From contig NZ_CP138333.2 in assembly GCF_038561955.2 (NCBI RefSeq), positions 1,240,001-1,304,000 on the forward strand: a stretch of DNA of 64,000 nt. Direction: 5' to 3'. The DNA is from Salinicoccus sp. Bachu38 (GTDB lineage: Bacteria > Bacillota > Bacilli > Staphylococcales > Salinicoccaceae). Every line of letters begins with the position of its first letter. Position 1 is the stretch's first letter. The notes under the pieces were generated by a model. It did not search any database, was not told the DNA's origin, and saw only the letters and a program-made list of their open reading frames with translations. Made by a program: the position numbers and the translations under genes. Shown one piece after another: positions 51,587 to 61,080 of this stretch.

Positions 51587-52963
51587 CTAGTATTTTATTT
51601 TTTCCTTGAGGAAATCATTCAGTTCATCGATTGCTACGCGTGTCTGTTCCATCGTATCACGGTCCCTGACCGTCACTTTGTTGTCATCGAGGGAATCGAA
51701 GTCGAAGGTGATGCAGTATGGTGTGCCGATTTCATCCTGGCGTCTGTAGCGCTTTCCGATGGATTGGGATTCATCGAACTCGACATTGAAATCGCCGGCA
51801 ATCTTCTCGAACACCTTGATTGCGTCACCGCTCAGCTTTTTCGATAGTGGCAATACCGCCGCCTTGAATGGTGCAAGCTGCGGATGGAATCTGAGCACTG
51901 TACGCTTTTCGCCGTTATCGAGCTCCTCTTCGTCATAGGCATCGCACAGGAAGGCAAGGGCGACACGGTCGAGGCCGAGGGAAGGCTCGATGCAATACGG
52001 GATGAACTTCTCGCCCGTCTCCTGATCGTGGTATGTGAAGTCTTCATTTGAATGCTCCATGTGCTGACGCAGATCGAAGTCCGTACGGCTCGCAATGCCC
52101 CACAGCTCGCCCCAGCCGAATGGGAACTTGTATTCGATATCGGTCGTCGCATTGGAGTAGTGGCTCAGTTCATCATCATCATGATCCCTGAGTCTTGTAT
52201 TCGCATCCGTCATGTTCAGGTTCTGAAGCCATTTGACGGCGAAATCCTTCCAGTAGTTCTGCCATTCGATTTCCGTACCCGGTTTGCAGAAGAATTCAAG
52301 CTCCATCTGGTCGAATTCACGTGTCCTGAACGTGAAGTTGCCTGGTGTGATTTCGTTACGGAACGACTTGCCGACCTGGCCGATGCCAAAGGGCAGCTTC
52401 TTGCGCATCGTACGCTGTGCGTTCTTGTAGTTGACGAATATGCCCTGTGCCGTTTCCGGTCTCAGGAAGATTTCATTGGTGGAGGACTCGGTGACGCCCT
52501 GGAATGTCTTGAACATCAGGTTAAACTGTCTGATTTCCGTGTAGTCATGCGCACCACAGTTCGGACACTTGATATCACGCTCGTCGATGATATTCTTCAT
52601 TTCGTCGAAGCTCAGGCCATCGGCAACGAATGAATCATCTTCCTTCTGGATGACGTCTTCAATCAGCTTGTCTGCACGATGACGGGACTTGCACGCCTTG
52701 CAGTCGATCATAGGGTCGTTGAAGTTCCCGAGGTGCCCGGAAGCTTCCCATGTCTTTGGATTCATCAGTATTGCCGCATCCAGTCCCACATTGTATGGGG
52801 ACTCCTGGATGAACTTCTTCCACCAGGCCTGCTTGACATTATTTTTGAGCTCTACGCCGAGCGGGCCGTAGTCCCAAGTATTCGCAAGGCCGCCATATAT
52901 CTCGCTGCCCGGAAATACAAATCCTCTTGTTTTTGCCAAATTCACAATCGTTTCCATTTCCAT
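51587..52963 (-). CDS. glyS: Glycyl-tRNA synthetase (single-chain)
   Basis: A 458-residue dimeric-type class II synthetase. Motif 1 region, motif 2 [25 protein letters not shown], and motif 3 [13 protein letters not shown] are clear, and the anticodon domain starts at about 350. [16 protein letters not shown] is the usual N-terminal insert. The single-chain form is that of staphylococci, not the alpha/beta pair of many bacilli. Start has GGAG nine bases upstream. It is under T-box control. Confidence 0.96.
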   Translation of the reverse strand: MEMETIVNLAKTRGFVFPGSEIYGGLANTWDYGPLGVELKNNVKQAWWKKFIQESPYNVGLDAAILMNPKTWEASGHLGNFNDPMIDCKACKSRHRADKLIEDVIQKEDDSFVADGLSFDEMKNIIDERDIKCPNCGAHDYTEIRQFNLMFKTFQGVTESSTNEIFLRPETAQGIFVNYKNAQRTMRKKLPFGIGQVGKSFRNEITPGNFTFRTREFDQMELEFFCKPGTEIEWQNYWKDFAVKWLQNLNMTDANTRLRDHDDDELSHYSNATTDIEYKFPFGWGELWGIASRTDFDLRQHMEHSNEDFTYHDQETGEKFIPYCIEPSLGLDRVALAFLCDAYDEEELDNGEKRTVLRFHPQLAPFKAAVLPLSKKLSGDAIKVFEKIAGDFNVEFDESQSIGKRYRRQDEIGTPYCITFDFDSLDDNKVTVRDRDTMEQTRVAIDELNDFLKEKIKY

Positions 52964-53025
52964 TTGATCCGACTCCTTACATTTGAATATTCAGAGTTAA
53001 AGATGGGATGGTGGATAAAAATAAA

Positions 53026-53178
53026 CGTCCCCGGATAACATTAATGTTATCCGGGGACGAGCATAGCCCGCGGTTCCACCCCAATTAGTGTAGACACTCC
53101 GCTTTTATATCCACTTTTATCTTCAGTATAATATGCCAATTCACTGTTAAGCTCGCACCATCCTTAACTCGCTTCATT
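53026..53178 (-). promoter_or_regulatory. Glycine T-box riboswitch of glyS
   Basis: On the minus strand the T-box GGGGTGGAACCGCGG lies at 53068-53082, followed by a 34-bp perfect-palindrome terminator (53026-53059) with TTTATTTTT after it. A GGC specifier candidate is in the GAATTGGCATATT loop (53135-53137), and Stem I sequence runs from about 53175. Uncharged tRNA-Gly should stop termination. Parts fit the glyQS-type T-box. Confidence 0.93.
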
Positions 53179-53181
53179 CCC

Positions 53182-53210
53182 ATTATATCCACAGTTTGAT
53201 TTTTGTGCAA
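53182..53210 (-). promoter_or_regulatory. glyS promoter
   Basis: Minus strand -35 TTGCAC (53205-53210) and -10 TATAAT (53182-53187), 17-bp spacer, directly before the T-box. Confidence 0.85.
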
Positions 53211-53274
53211 TCTTTTGTGTATATTTCTTTATTCCGCTGAATGTATTATAATTGGGTATGTTGGGAGTGAGGGC

Positions 53275-53892
53275 ATGGAACTGAATGAGAGACAGGAAAA
53301 AATACTCAAAATAGTAAAGCAGCATGGTCCAATCACTGGCAGCAAAATTGCCGAGCAGCTGTCGCTGACACGGGCGACGCTCAGACCGGACCTGGCCATA
53401 TTGACCATGTCGGGATATCTTGATGCAAGACCCCGGGTCGGCTACTTCTATACCGGCAAGGAGTCGGAGGAAGTAATGACTTCCAAAATCAGGAACATAC
53501 TTGTCAGCGAAGTCCAGAGTGTGCCGATTCTGATCAAGGAGGATACCTCAATATACGAGGCGGTCGTCAAGATGTTTCTCGAGGATGTCGGCACATTGTA
53601 TGCCATCGACAATAACAAGGCATTGGCAGGCGTCATTTCACGCAAGGATTTGCTGAGGGGGACGATGGGCTCCAATGATATTGAAAAGACGCCGGTGAGC
53701 GTCATTATGACCAGAAAGCCGAACATCACCATCTGCTATCCGAATGACCTTCTTATCTATGCGGCGAACCAGCTGATCGAGAAGCAGATCGATTCCCTTC
53801 CTGTCGTCGAGGAGCGGGATGGCATCGACCAGGTGATCGGACGGATCACAAAGACCACCATTACAAGAGTATTTGTTAATCTCATGGAATAA
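53275..53892 (+). CDS. ccpN: CcpN-type regulator (HTH + CBS)
   Basis: A 205-residue regulator: HTH_11 domain at 1-60 (RQEKILKIVKQHGPITGSKIAEQLSLTRATLRPDLAIL) and two CBS domains at 80-200. In Bacillus CcpN represses gluconeogenic genes in the presence of glucose by reading adenine nucleotides with the CBS pair. Start ATG with GGGAG upstream; TATAAT at 53247-53252. It is divergent from glyS and followed by yqfL, as in bacilli and staphylococci. Confidence 0.92.
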   Translation: MELNERQEKILKIVKQHGPITGSKIAEQLSLTRATLRPDLAILTMSGYLDARPRVGYFYTGKESEEVMTSKIRNILVSEVQSVPILIKEDTSIYEAVVKMFLEDVGTLYAIDNNKALAGVISRKDLLRGTMGSNDIEKTPVSVIMTRKPNITICYPNDLLIYAANQLIEKQIDSLPVVEERDGIDQVIGRITKTTITRVFVNLME

Positions 53893-53904
53893 GGAAGTGT
53901 TTGA

Positions 53905-54729
53905 ATGTCTAAGATAAAAGTGATCATTGCCTCGGATTCCGTCGGGGAGACCGGCGAACTGGTGGCCAAGGCTTGCCTGTCGCAGTTCAATATCGATGAA
54001 TCCGATGAAGTGCTGATCCGCTATCCATATATAGAATCGGAGGAGAATGTGGATGATGTCATCGACCTTGCCAAAAGCAAGAATGCCATCGTCGTATTCA
54101 CAATCATCACCCCTGATCTCAGAAAATATATAAAACAGGAGCTGCAGGCGGAAAATGTCGCCTCGGTGGACATCATGGGACCACTGATGAATGTATTGGA
54201 AGGCCGGACTGAGGAGGCGCCATATTACGAGCCGGGACGTGTCCATCGTCTCGATGAGGACTATTTCAAGAAGATCGAGGCGATCGAGTTTGCGGTCAAG
54301 TACGATGATGGCAAGGATGCGAGCGGACTCGACAAGGCGGATATCGTCCTGATTGGTGTATCGAGAACGTCCAAGACGCCTCTCTCACAATATCTTGCCC
54401 ATAAGAAGTACAAGGTGATGAACGTGCCGCTCGTACCCGAGGTCACGCCGCCGAAGGAGCTCTATAATGTGGATCCGAAGAAATGTGTCGGCCTGAAGAT
54501 CAACCCGACTTCATTGAACAAGATAAGAAAGGAAAGGCTTGCCCAGCTCGGCCTCAAGGATACGGCAAGCTATGCCAATGATCAGAGGATCCAGGAGGAG
54601 CTGGATTACTTCAACGAAGTGATCGGAAAAATTGGCTGTCCGGTCATCGATGTATCGGAAAAGGCGATTGAAGAAACCGCAAACGAAATTTTGGATTATG
54701 TCGAAGGAAGACTCGACATCAAAGGATGA
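53905..54729 (+). CDS. yqfL: PPDK/PEP-synthase regulatory kinase-pyrophosphorylase
   Basis: A 274-residue DUF299 protein (PDRP family) that phosphorylates and de-phosphorylates a threonine of pyruvate phosphate dikinase using ADP/Pi. The P-loop is [15 protein letters not shown] (about 151-165), [14 protein letters not shown] lies at the N-terminus. No ppdK is in the window. It follows ccpN by 12 bases, in line with a gluconeogenesis/PEP control unit. Confidence 0.93.
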   Translation: MSKIKVIIASDSVGETGELVAKACLSQFNIDESDEVLIRYPYIESEENVDDVIDLAKSKNAIVVFTIITPDLRKYIKQELQAENVASVDIMGPLMNVLEGRTEEAPYYEPGRVHRLDEDYFKKIEAIEFAVKYDDGKDASGLDKADIVLIGVSRTSKTPLSQYLAHKKYKVMNVPLVPEVTPPKELYNVDPKKCVGLKINPTSLNKIRKERLAQLGLKDTASYANDQRIQEELDYFNEVIGKIGCPVIDVSEKAIEETANEILDYVEGRLDIKG

Positions 54730-54734
54730 TGTGA

Positions 54735-56480
54735 TTGAGAATACCAGATGAAACAGTAGAAGCAGTTAAACAGGGGACCGACATCACTGAACTTGTTTCC
54801 AGTTATATCAAGCTGGAAAAAAGGGGACGGAACTATGTCGGTCTCTGTCCATTCCACAATGAAAAGACGCCTTCTTTCACAGTCAGCCCGGACAAGCAGA
54901 TATGCCATTGTTTCGGGTGCAAGAAGGGCGGCAATGTCCTGCAGTTCTATATGGAGGTCGAGAACGTCTCGTTTGCTGATGCAGTCCGCAAACTCGGAAA
55001 GCCGCTCGGCATCGAGATTGCCGCGACCGAACAAGTTGCCAACGACAGTGAAATGCAGCTCATCAGAATCCATGAATACCTCACCGACCTGTATCATCAT
55101 ATACTGATGCATACAAAAGAGGGCGAGGGCGCCCTCAAGTACCTGGAGGACAGAGGATTTTCGGGGGACATCATACGCAAGGAGAAGATCGGTATAGCGC
55201 CGGATATGCGCGACTTTACAAAAAATGCCCTGTCCGATAAAGGGTTCAGCCTGGAGCTCGCCTTCCAGGCCGGGGTCATTTCGCGGAATGAGGAGAACTT
55301 CTCCTATTATGACCGGTTCAGCGGCCGGATCATGATTCCGATCAGGAACCACCAGGGATACATTGTCGGCTATACGGCAAGAAGCATGGATGGACGGGAG
55401 CCGAAGTACCTGAACACACCGGAGACATCCATATTCCAGAAGCGGCGTCTCCTCTATAATCTGAGCGATGCCCGAAAGGACATCAGGAAGCAGGATGAAG
55501 TCATCCTGATGGAAGGCCACCTCGACATCATCAAGGTGAAGATGACGGATGTGAATAATGTCATAGGACTTATGGGGACCGCCCTGAGTGAACAGCATAT
55601 CCAGGTGCTGAACCGCCTGGCATCCAATGTTACCCTGATGTTCGATGGGGACCAGGCAGGGCAGAATGCCCAGCTTTCCCTCGGTGCCGACCTTCTGGAG
55701 GGCGGACTCAACGTATTTATCATCTCCATGCCAAAAGGCATGGATCCTGATGAGTATATAGAAAAATATGGGGCGGAAGTATTCCGGAACCTCGTCAAAA
55801 ATGAAAAGCGGCATTACATCCACTTCAAAGCCGAGCATCTGCTCGAGGAGAGCATGAATAACGACATGGCCTTCTCGAACAACCTCAAGATGCTTACCGA
55901 CCACCTCAAACACGTCAAAGACCAGGTGATCAGGGAGCGTCTGATCCAGCATATCAGCCAGCTGTACAAGGTGGATCGCAAGTCAATAGAACAGAATGTC
56001 CCGAACCAGGCGCCCCCAACTTCCTCAGGGACAGTGGCCAGACCCAGACAGCTCCCCCTCCGGGAGCGGAAGGAACGCTACCTCCTCCGGGCCCTGATGA
56101 AGGACAGGGGTCTATTTTTAAATTTCCGGGACAATATAAGTGAAGAAGTGTTAACCGCACCCCGTTATTATGTTATATTTAAAGGGTTGTGCACATATTT
56201 TGACAAACATGATGAATTTGAATTATCATCATTCAGCCAATATATTGAGGGAGAATACTTCAGCACTGCTGTAGAAGTGGAAGAACTGCTCATAAATGCA
56301 GATATCACGACCGAAGAAGTAAATGATTATATAGAAGACTTAAGTGGTATTAGGAATAGTGAGAAAGAGAAACAGTCGCTATACCAGCAGCTGCAGGAAG
56401 CAGAAAACAGCAATGACATCGAACTCCAGATCAAGTTGGCACAGCAGTTGAATGAGATTAACAGTCGCTATAAAAGGTGA
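54735..56480 (+). CDS. dnaG: DNA primase
   Basis: A 581-residue primase. Zinc finger CHC2: C38, H41, C59, C62. RNA polymerase TOPRIM core with EGHLDIIKVK and FDGDQAGQNAQL, then the C-terminal DnaB-binding part (about 440-581). Start TTG with AAGGATGATG upstream, five bases after yqfL. With sigA it forms the Firmicute form of the macromolecular synthesis operon. Confidence 0.96.
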   Translation: MRIPDETVEAVKQGTDITELVSSYIKLEKRGRNYVGLCPFHNEKTPSFTVSPDKQICHCFGCKKGGNVLQFYMEVENVSFADAVRKLGKPLGIEIAATEQVANDSEMQLIRIHEYLTDLYHHILMHTKEGEGALKYLEDRGFSGDIIRKEKIGIAPDMRDFTKNALSDKGFSLELAFQAGVISRNEENFSYYDRFSGRIMIPIRNHQGYIVGYTARSMDGREPKYLNTPETSIFQKRRLLYNLSDARKDIRKQDEVILMEGHLDIIKVKMTDVNNVIGLMGTALSEQHIQVLNRLASNVTLMFDGDQAGQNAQLSLGADLLEGGLNVFIISMPKGMDPDEYIEKYGAEVFRNLVKNEKRHYIHFKAEHLLEESMNNDMAFSNNLKMLTDHLKHVKDQVIRERLIQHISQLYKVDRKSIEQNVPNQAPPTSSGTVARPRQLPLRERKERYLLRALMKDRGLFLNFRDNISEEVLTAPRYYVIFKGLCTYFDKHDEFELSSFSQYIEGEYFSTAVEVEELLINADITTEEVNDYIEDLSGIRNSEKEKQSLYQQLQEAENSNDIELQIKLAQQLNEINSRYKR

Positions 56481-56508
56481 GTGTGAAGTCTGAATAGGAG
56501 GGCTTTAA

Positions 56509-57618
56509 ATGGCAGACAAAAACGTAAAGACAACCGATTTAAAAGATGTCGAACTGTTCACATCCGTAGAACAAGTCAAAAATCATCTGGTAGAGAAAGG
56601 GAAGACACAAGGTCATCTGTCCCACGAAGAGATCGCTGACAAACTGTCCAGTTTCGAACTCGACGCAGATGCAATGGACGAATTCTTTGATGAAATAAAT
56701 GAGCACGATATCCAACTTATAAATGAAAAAGATTCAACAGACTCTGATGAAAAACTCAACCTTCACGATATGAGTGCACCTCCTGGAGTTAAAATAAACG
56801 ACCCCGTAAGGATGTATCTCAAAGAGATCGGCCGGGTGGATCTTCTCAGTGCACAGGAAGAGATAGAACTTGCCAAGAAGATCGAGCAAGGCGACGATGT
56901 GGCGAAAAGCCGACTGGCAGAAGCCAACCTCCGTCTCGTTGTCAGCATTGCAAAAAGATACGTCGGTCGCGGCATGCTCTTCCTCGACCTGATCCAGGAA
57001 GGCAACATGGGTCTGATCAAAGCGGTCGAGAAGTTCGACTTCTCCAAGGGCTTCAAGTTCTCCACCTATGCCACATGGTGGATCAGACAGGCCATCACAC
57101 GCGCCATCGCGGACCAGGCGAGGACCATCCGTATTCCGGTCCATATGGTGGAAACGATCAATAAGCTGATTCGGGTCCAGCGTCAGCTCCTCCAGGATCT
57201 GGGTCGTGAACCGACACCGGAAGAGATCGGTGAAGAGATGGATCTCCCAGCTGAAAAGGTCAGGGAAATCCTCAAGATTGCACAGGAGCCTGTTTCCCTT
57301 GAAACCCCAATCGGGGAAGAGGATGACAGCCATCTTGGAGATTTCATCGAGGACCAGGAAGCACAGAGCCCATCCGATCATGCTGCATATGAATTGCTGA
57401 AGGAGCAGCTCGAGGATGTACTCGATACACTCACAGACCGCGAGGAAAATGTTCTCAGACTCCGTTTCGGCCTGGATGATGGCAGGACAAGGACACTTGA
57501 GGAAGTGGGCAAAGTATTCGGAGTGACACGCGAACGTATCAGACAGATTGAAGCGAAAGCCCTCAGGAAGCTGAGGCACCCAAGCAGAAGCAAACGTCTC
57601 AAAGACTTCATGGATTGA
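56509..57618 (+). CDS. sigA: Primary sigma factor SigA (RpoD)
   Basis: A 369-residue housekeeping sigma factor. Region 1.1 acidic start, region 1.2 ([16 protein letters not shown]), region 2 ([25 protein letters not shown]), region 3, and region 4.2 ([30 protein letters not shown]). All are intact. Start ATG has AGGAGGG upstream. It directs transcription from TTGACA/TATAAT promoters such as the ones noted here. Confidence 0.97.
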   Translation: MADKNVKTTDLKDVELFTSVEQVKNHLVEKGKTQGHLSHEEIADKLSSFELDADAMDEFFDEINEHDIQLINEKDSTDSDEKLNLHDMSAPPGVKINDPVRMYLKEIGRVDLLSAQEEIELAKKIEQGDDVAKSRLAEANLRLVVSIAKRYVGRGMLFLDLIQEGNMGLIKAVEKFDFSKGFKFSTYATWWIRQAITRAIADQARTIRIPVHMVETINKLIRVQRQLLQDLGREPTPEEIGEEMDLPAEKVREILKIAQEPVSLETPIGEEDDSHLGDFIEDQEAQSPSDHAAYELLKEQLEDVLDTLTDREENVLRLRFGLDDGRTRTLEEVGKVFGVTRERIRQIEAKALRKLRHPSRSKRLKDFMD

Positions 57619-57659
57619 TGGCGAACCTGCCCGGTGTAAATTTTTATCGTAAAAATCTT

Positions 57660-57687
57660 TTGACTTTGCTCGTATTTAATATACAAT
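57660..57687 (+). promoter_or_regulatory. Promoter of cccA
   Basis: -35 TTGACT (57660-57665) and -10 TACAAT (57682-57687), 16-bp spacer, some 45 bases before the cccA start. Confidence 0.6.
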
Positions 57688-57733
57688 TATAAATGTGAAT
57701 ATGTTTCTGCAAAGAGATTAGGGAGGTTGTTTT

Positions 57734-58126
57734 ATGAATCGTAATCCGATCGTGCCTTTTATACTTATCATCTTCCTAGGCATCGGGCTTGTATTCCTGC
57801 TTTCTTCTCAGGGCGCCAACCAGGAAGAGGAAGGCGGAGGAGAAGAGACAGCTAGCGAAGAAGGTGGAGAAGGCGGAGGCGAAAGCGGAGGAGAAGCTTC
57901 TTCCGGGGATTTTGACGCTGAAGGATTTGCACGTGACAATTGTGCATCCTGTCACGGACAGGACTTCTCAGGCGGTATGGGACCTGCACTGGCGGGCACC
58001 GGTCTTTCTGAAGAAGAATTCAGTACTACAGTAAGGGAAGGTCCAGGATCCATGCCTGCATTCAGCCAGGATCAGATCGCAGATGAAGACCTGTCTACGC
58101 TGTACCAGTTCTTCTCAGAACAATAA
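57734..58126 (+). CDS. cccA: Membrane-anchored cytochrome c (c550 type)
   Basis: A 130-residue small cytochrome c. N-terminal anchor (8-26), an acidic Gly/Glu-rich linker (30-57), then a heme domain with CASCH (C70, C73, H74) and methionine ligand M107 in GPGSMPAF. Length and place (sigA-cccA-trmK) match Bacillus cccA. The linker is unusually pure in E and G. A terminator follows. Confidence 0.94.
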   Translation: MNRNPIVPFILIIFLGIGLVFLLSSQGANQEEEGGGEETASEEGGEGGGESGGEASSGDFDAEGFARDNCASCHGQDFSGGMGPALAGTGLSEEEFSTTVREGPGSMPAFSQDQIADEDLSTLYQFFSEQ

Positions 58127-58137
58127 TTTGTTGATTA

Positions 58138-58170
58138 TGGACTTCCACACATCGTGTGGGAGTCTTTATT
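58138..58170 (+). terminator. Terminator after cccA
   Basis: GACTtCCACAC pairs with GTGTGGgAGTC around ATC, followed by TTTATTT. Confidence 0.8.
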
Positions 58171-58192
58171 TATATCATATGGAGGAAATGCA

Positions 58193-58867
58193 ATGCTAGA
58201 TGCAAGATTACAGAAAGTTTCAGAATTCATCATCGGGGAAAAGCTTCTGGATATCGGTTCCGACCATGCGTACCTTCCCATAGAGGCGATCAGGAACGGT
58301 GCAGCCAAGCAGGCGATATGCGGGGAAATCGTCAAGGGGCCCTTCGACTCCACTGTGAACAATATCAGAAGGGAGGGCATGGAGGACAGTATCGAAGCAC
58401 GATTCGGTTCAGGATTGGAAGTGATCTCACCGGATGATGCGGTGGATACTGTCACCATCTGCGGCATGGGTGGACCGCTCATTGCTGAAATACTCGAAGA
58501 TGGTCTCCATAATCTCGGCGGACAGCCTCGTCTGGTGCTTCAGGCAAATACGTATACCTACCCGATACGGAAAGTACTTGCAGAATCCAACTATCGCATC
58601 ATCGATGAAACAGTGGTCCGTGACGGCCGTCATTTCTATGAGATCATCGTCGCTGAAGCGGGAGAATCCGGTTATGATGAAAAGCAGCTGGTTTTCGGCC
58701 CGGTTCTCCTTGAAAAAAAGGAACAGGCGTTTATTGAAAAGCTGGAAAGGGAACTGGAACATCAGCAGAACATTTATAATAACCTGAAGAAGAATTCTTC
58801 GAATAATGAAAAAATCAATGAAGTTGCAAATACAATCAATGCATTGAAAGAGGTGCTCGAACAGTGA
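58193..58867 (+). CDS. trmK: tRNA (adenine(22)-N1)-methyltransferase
   Basis: A 224-residue TrmK (YqfN), methylates A22 of certain tRNAs. The Rossmann SAM loop is LLDIGSDHAYLPI (about 18-30); TVTICGMGGPLIAEIL carries the catalytic region. A coiled C-terminal tail (180-224) is usual. Start ATG at 58193 with GGAGG seven bases upstream. The nif3-like gene overlaps its stop (GTG start). Confidence 0.93.
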   Translation: MLDARLQKVSEFIIGEKLLDIGSDHAYLPIEAIRNGAAKQAICGEIVKGPFDSTVNNIRREGMEDSIEARFGSGLEVISPDDAVDTVTICGMGGPLIAEILEDGLHNLGGQPRLVLQANTYTYPIRKVLAESNYRIIDETVVRDGRHFYEIIVAEAGESGYDEKQLVFGPVLLEKKEQAFIEKLERELEHQQNIYNNLKKNSSNNEKINEVANTINALKEVLEQ

Positions 58868-59937
58868 AGATCAAAGAACTGATGGGAATCCTTGATGGAA
58901 TCGCCCCTTTCAAGGACAGCGAGAAATGGGATAACACCGGGCTGCTGGTGGGGGATATGGAAGATGATGCCAAAGGCATTCTGACAACCCTTGACTGCTC
59001 CCACGAGACGGTGGAAGAGGCAGTGGAAAAGGGGACAAATGTCATCATTGCCCATCACCCACTGATTTTCCCGAAAGTTTCAAATGTCACGGAGACAGGC
59101 GTCGGCGGCATCATCAGACAGCTGATCCGCAATGACATCAACCTCATCGCCATGCACACGAACCTTGACCATCAGCCGCATGGCGTCAGCCATATGATTG
59201 CAGAAGTGCTCGGATATGATCATACGGAAATATTGATCAAGCATGAGTACTTCTACAAGAAGCTCAGGATCAATGTACCTGAAGAGGATGTCGATCAGTT
59301 GAAGCAGGACCTCTCGGATGCAGGCGTCGGCAATCAGGGCGACTACTCAGAATGCTTCTTCGAATATCCGGTGAAAGGTCAGTTCAGACCGAATGACGAG
59401 GCGAACCCGCATATAGGCACCCAAGGGGAACTGGAACACGTGGATGAATATATTGTGGAAGCGATATTCGAAGCAGCACATGAGCAGCAGGTGATCGATG
59501 CACTGATCGAGGCCCACCCCTATGAGGAGCCGGCATACGATGTGCTCACCCTAAAGAAGCCGAGTGATAAAGGGCTTGGCGTCAAGTTCGACTATGAGGG
59601 TTCGATTGAATCCCTGGTCGGCCTGATCAGGGAGCGGACCGGCCACGGCATCGTCAATGTAGTCAACGCCAACTCCGGAAGCATAAACAAGGTGGGCATC
59701 ATCGGCGGTTCCGGCATGAGCTACATCGATGAAGCATTCTCACAGGGAGTAGACGTGCTCATCACTGGAGATGTCAAATACCATGAAGCCTACGATGCGA
59801 AACTTGCCGGCAGGAACATCATCGATGTCGGCCACTACATGGAAGTGTTCATGGCAGAAGGCCTGAAGCATCTCGTGGAAGCGCATGTCGAACTGGATGT
59901 CCATGCAACCGGAGTGTCCACCAATCCTTTCGGATAA
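58864..59937 (+). CDS. NIF3-like dinuclear metal protein (YqfO)
   Basis: A 357-residue NIF3 family protein with the two-metal site in HHPLIF and HTNLDHQ, and the C-terminal HYMEVF. The central insert (about 130-235) is the PII/CutA-like domain of YqfO. Once called GTP cyclohydrolase 1 type 2, but the true function is uncertain. Start is GTG overlapping the trmK stop, so the two are coupled. A terminator follows. Confidence 0.93.
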   Translation: MKIKELMGILDGIAPFKDSEKWDNTGLLVGDMEDDAKGILTTLDCSHETVEEAVEKGTNVIIAHHPLIFPKVSNVTETGVGGIIRQLIRNDINLIAMHTNLDHQPHGVSHMIAEVLGYDHTEILIKHEYFYKKLRINVPEEDVDQLKQDLSDAGVGNQGDYSECFFEYPVKGQFRPNDEANPHIGTQGELEHVDEYIVEAIFEAAHEQQVIDALIEAHPYEEPAYDVLTLKKPSDKGLGVKFDYEGSIESLVGLIRERTGHGIVNVVNANSGSINKVGIIGGSGMSYIDEAFSQGVDVLITGDVKYHEAYDAKLAGRNIIDVGHYMEVFMAEGLKHLVEAHVELDVHATGVSTNPFG

Positions 59938-59973
59938 AAAAACCATCGAAGCATTATGCTTCGATGGTTTTTC
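59936..59973. terminator. Bidirectional terminator
   Basis: AAAAACCATCGAAGC pairs with GCTTCGATGGTTTTT around ATTAT, between nif3-like and the convergent ispH. Confidence 0.92.
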
Positions 59974-59975
59974 TG

Positions 59976-60938
59976 CTATTCCATGATCTTTACAGGCTTC
60001 GCCTTCTTGATCTTTGGCAGTATCTTGTTTTTTGGTACTGTAGACACCGGTTCGGACCGGTTTTCCTTGTCATACTCCTTGATGTAGTCAATAACTTCCT
60101 TGACGATCGGCGTCGGTGTGGAGGCGCCTGCTGTAATGGCAACGCTGTCTATGTCCTCGAGCCATTCCGTCTTCAGTTCACTCAAGGAGCTGATCCGGTG
60201 GGCGTTTGTATGCGCGATCTCTTTTGAAACCTGGGCCAGACGGTTGGAGTTGTTGCTTTTAGGGTCTCCGACGACAATCAGGAGATCGGCTTCCTGCGCC
60301 TGTTCGGCGACCGCTTCCTGACGGACCTGTGTGGCCAGACAGATTTCCTTGTGCACTTCGATGTGCGGATACTGTACTTTCAGCTGATCCATGAGATGGC
60401 CGACATCCCATTGGCTCATTGTCGTCTGATTGGTGACGATGAGTTTCTTGTTGGCCAGGTCCCCAGGCAGCGCTTTGACTTCGTCGATCGTTTCGACGAG
60501 ATGGACGTGGTCCGGTGAAACGCCAACAGCGCCTTCCGGCTCCGGGTGGCCCTTCTTGCCGATATAGACGACGTCATACCCCTCGCGTGTCCGCTCACGG
60601 ATGAGCTGGTGGGTCACTTCAACATCCGGGCATGTGGCATCGATGCATGTCAGGCCTTTTTCTTTTGCACGCTGCTTGACTTGCGGGGAGACGCCGTGTG
60701 CGGTAAAGATCACCGTACCCTCATTGATCCCTTCCAGTATTTCAAGTCTATTGGCACCATCCAGTGTGACGATGCCGTCTTCTTCAAATGCATCCGTCAC
60801 ATGCTTATTGTGGACGATCATGCCGAGAATATATATTGGGCGGGGCAGTGTCTTGTCCATAGACGCATTCCTCGCAATCACCATTGCATCTACAACGCCA
60901 TAACAATACCCGCGTGGGCTTATCTTAATAATATCCAT
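59976..60938 (-). CDS. ispH: 4-hydroxy-3-methylbut-2-enyl diphosphate reductase
   Basis: A 320-residue iron-sulfur enzyme of the MEP isoprenoid pathway. The three cluster cysteines are C12 (YCYGVVDA), C103 (DATCPDV) and C200 (KEICLAT). The VHNKHV and FTAHGVSP blocks are in place. It implies the non-mevalonate pathway or a relic of it: typical staphylococci use mevalonate instead. Start ATG has GGGAGGAAT upstream. Confidence 0.95.
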   Translation of the reverse strand: MDIIKISPRGYCYGVVDAMVIARNASMDKTLPRPIYILGMIVHNKHVTDAFEEDGIVTLDGANRLEILEGINEGTVIFTAHGVSPQVKQRAKEKGLTCIDATCPDVEVTHQLIRERTREGYDVVYIGKKGHPEPEGAVGVSPDHVHLVETIDEVKALPGDLANKKLIVTNQTTMSQWDVGHLMDQLKVQYPHIEVHKEICLATQVRQEAVAEQAQEADLLIVVGDPKSNNSNRLAQVSKEIAHTNAHRISSLSELKTEWLEDIDSVAITAGASTPTPIVKEVIDYIKEYDKENRSEPVSTVPKNKILPKIKKAKPVKIME

Positions 60939-61080
60939 GAAGTATATTCCTCCCTTAATGTCATTATAACCAAAAGACGCATGTTTTTAAATCATCATGT
61001 AGTATGAATGATGTATAGCCTAACATCTTCATTTCAGTTATAATGTAACCTGAGTTCCAATAAAGAAAACAGGTGAAACA

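Noticed and set aside
54696-55952. Long minus-strand open frame opposite dnaG
   Set aside because: Antisense shadow; dnaG is full length with all motifs.
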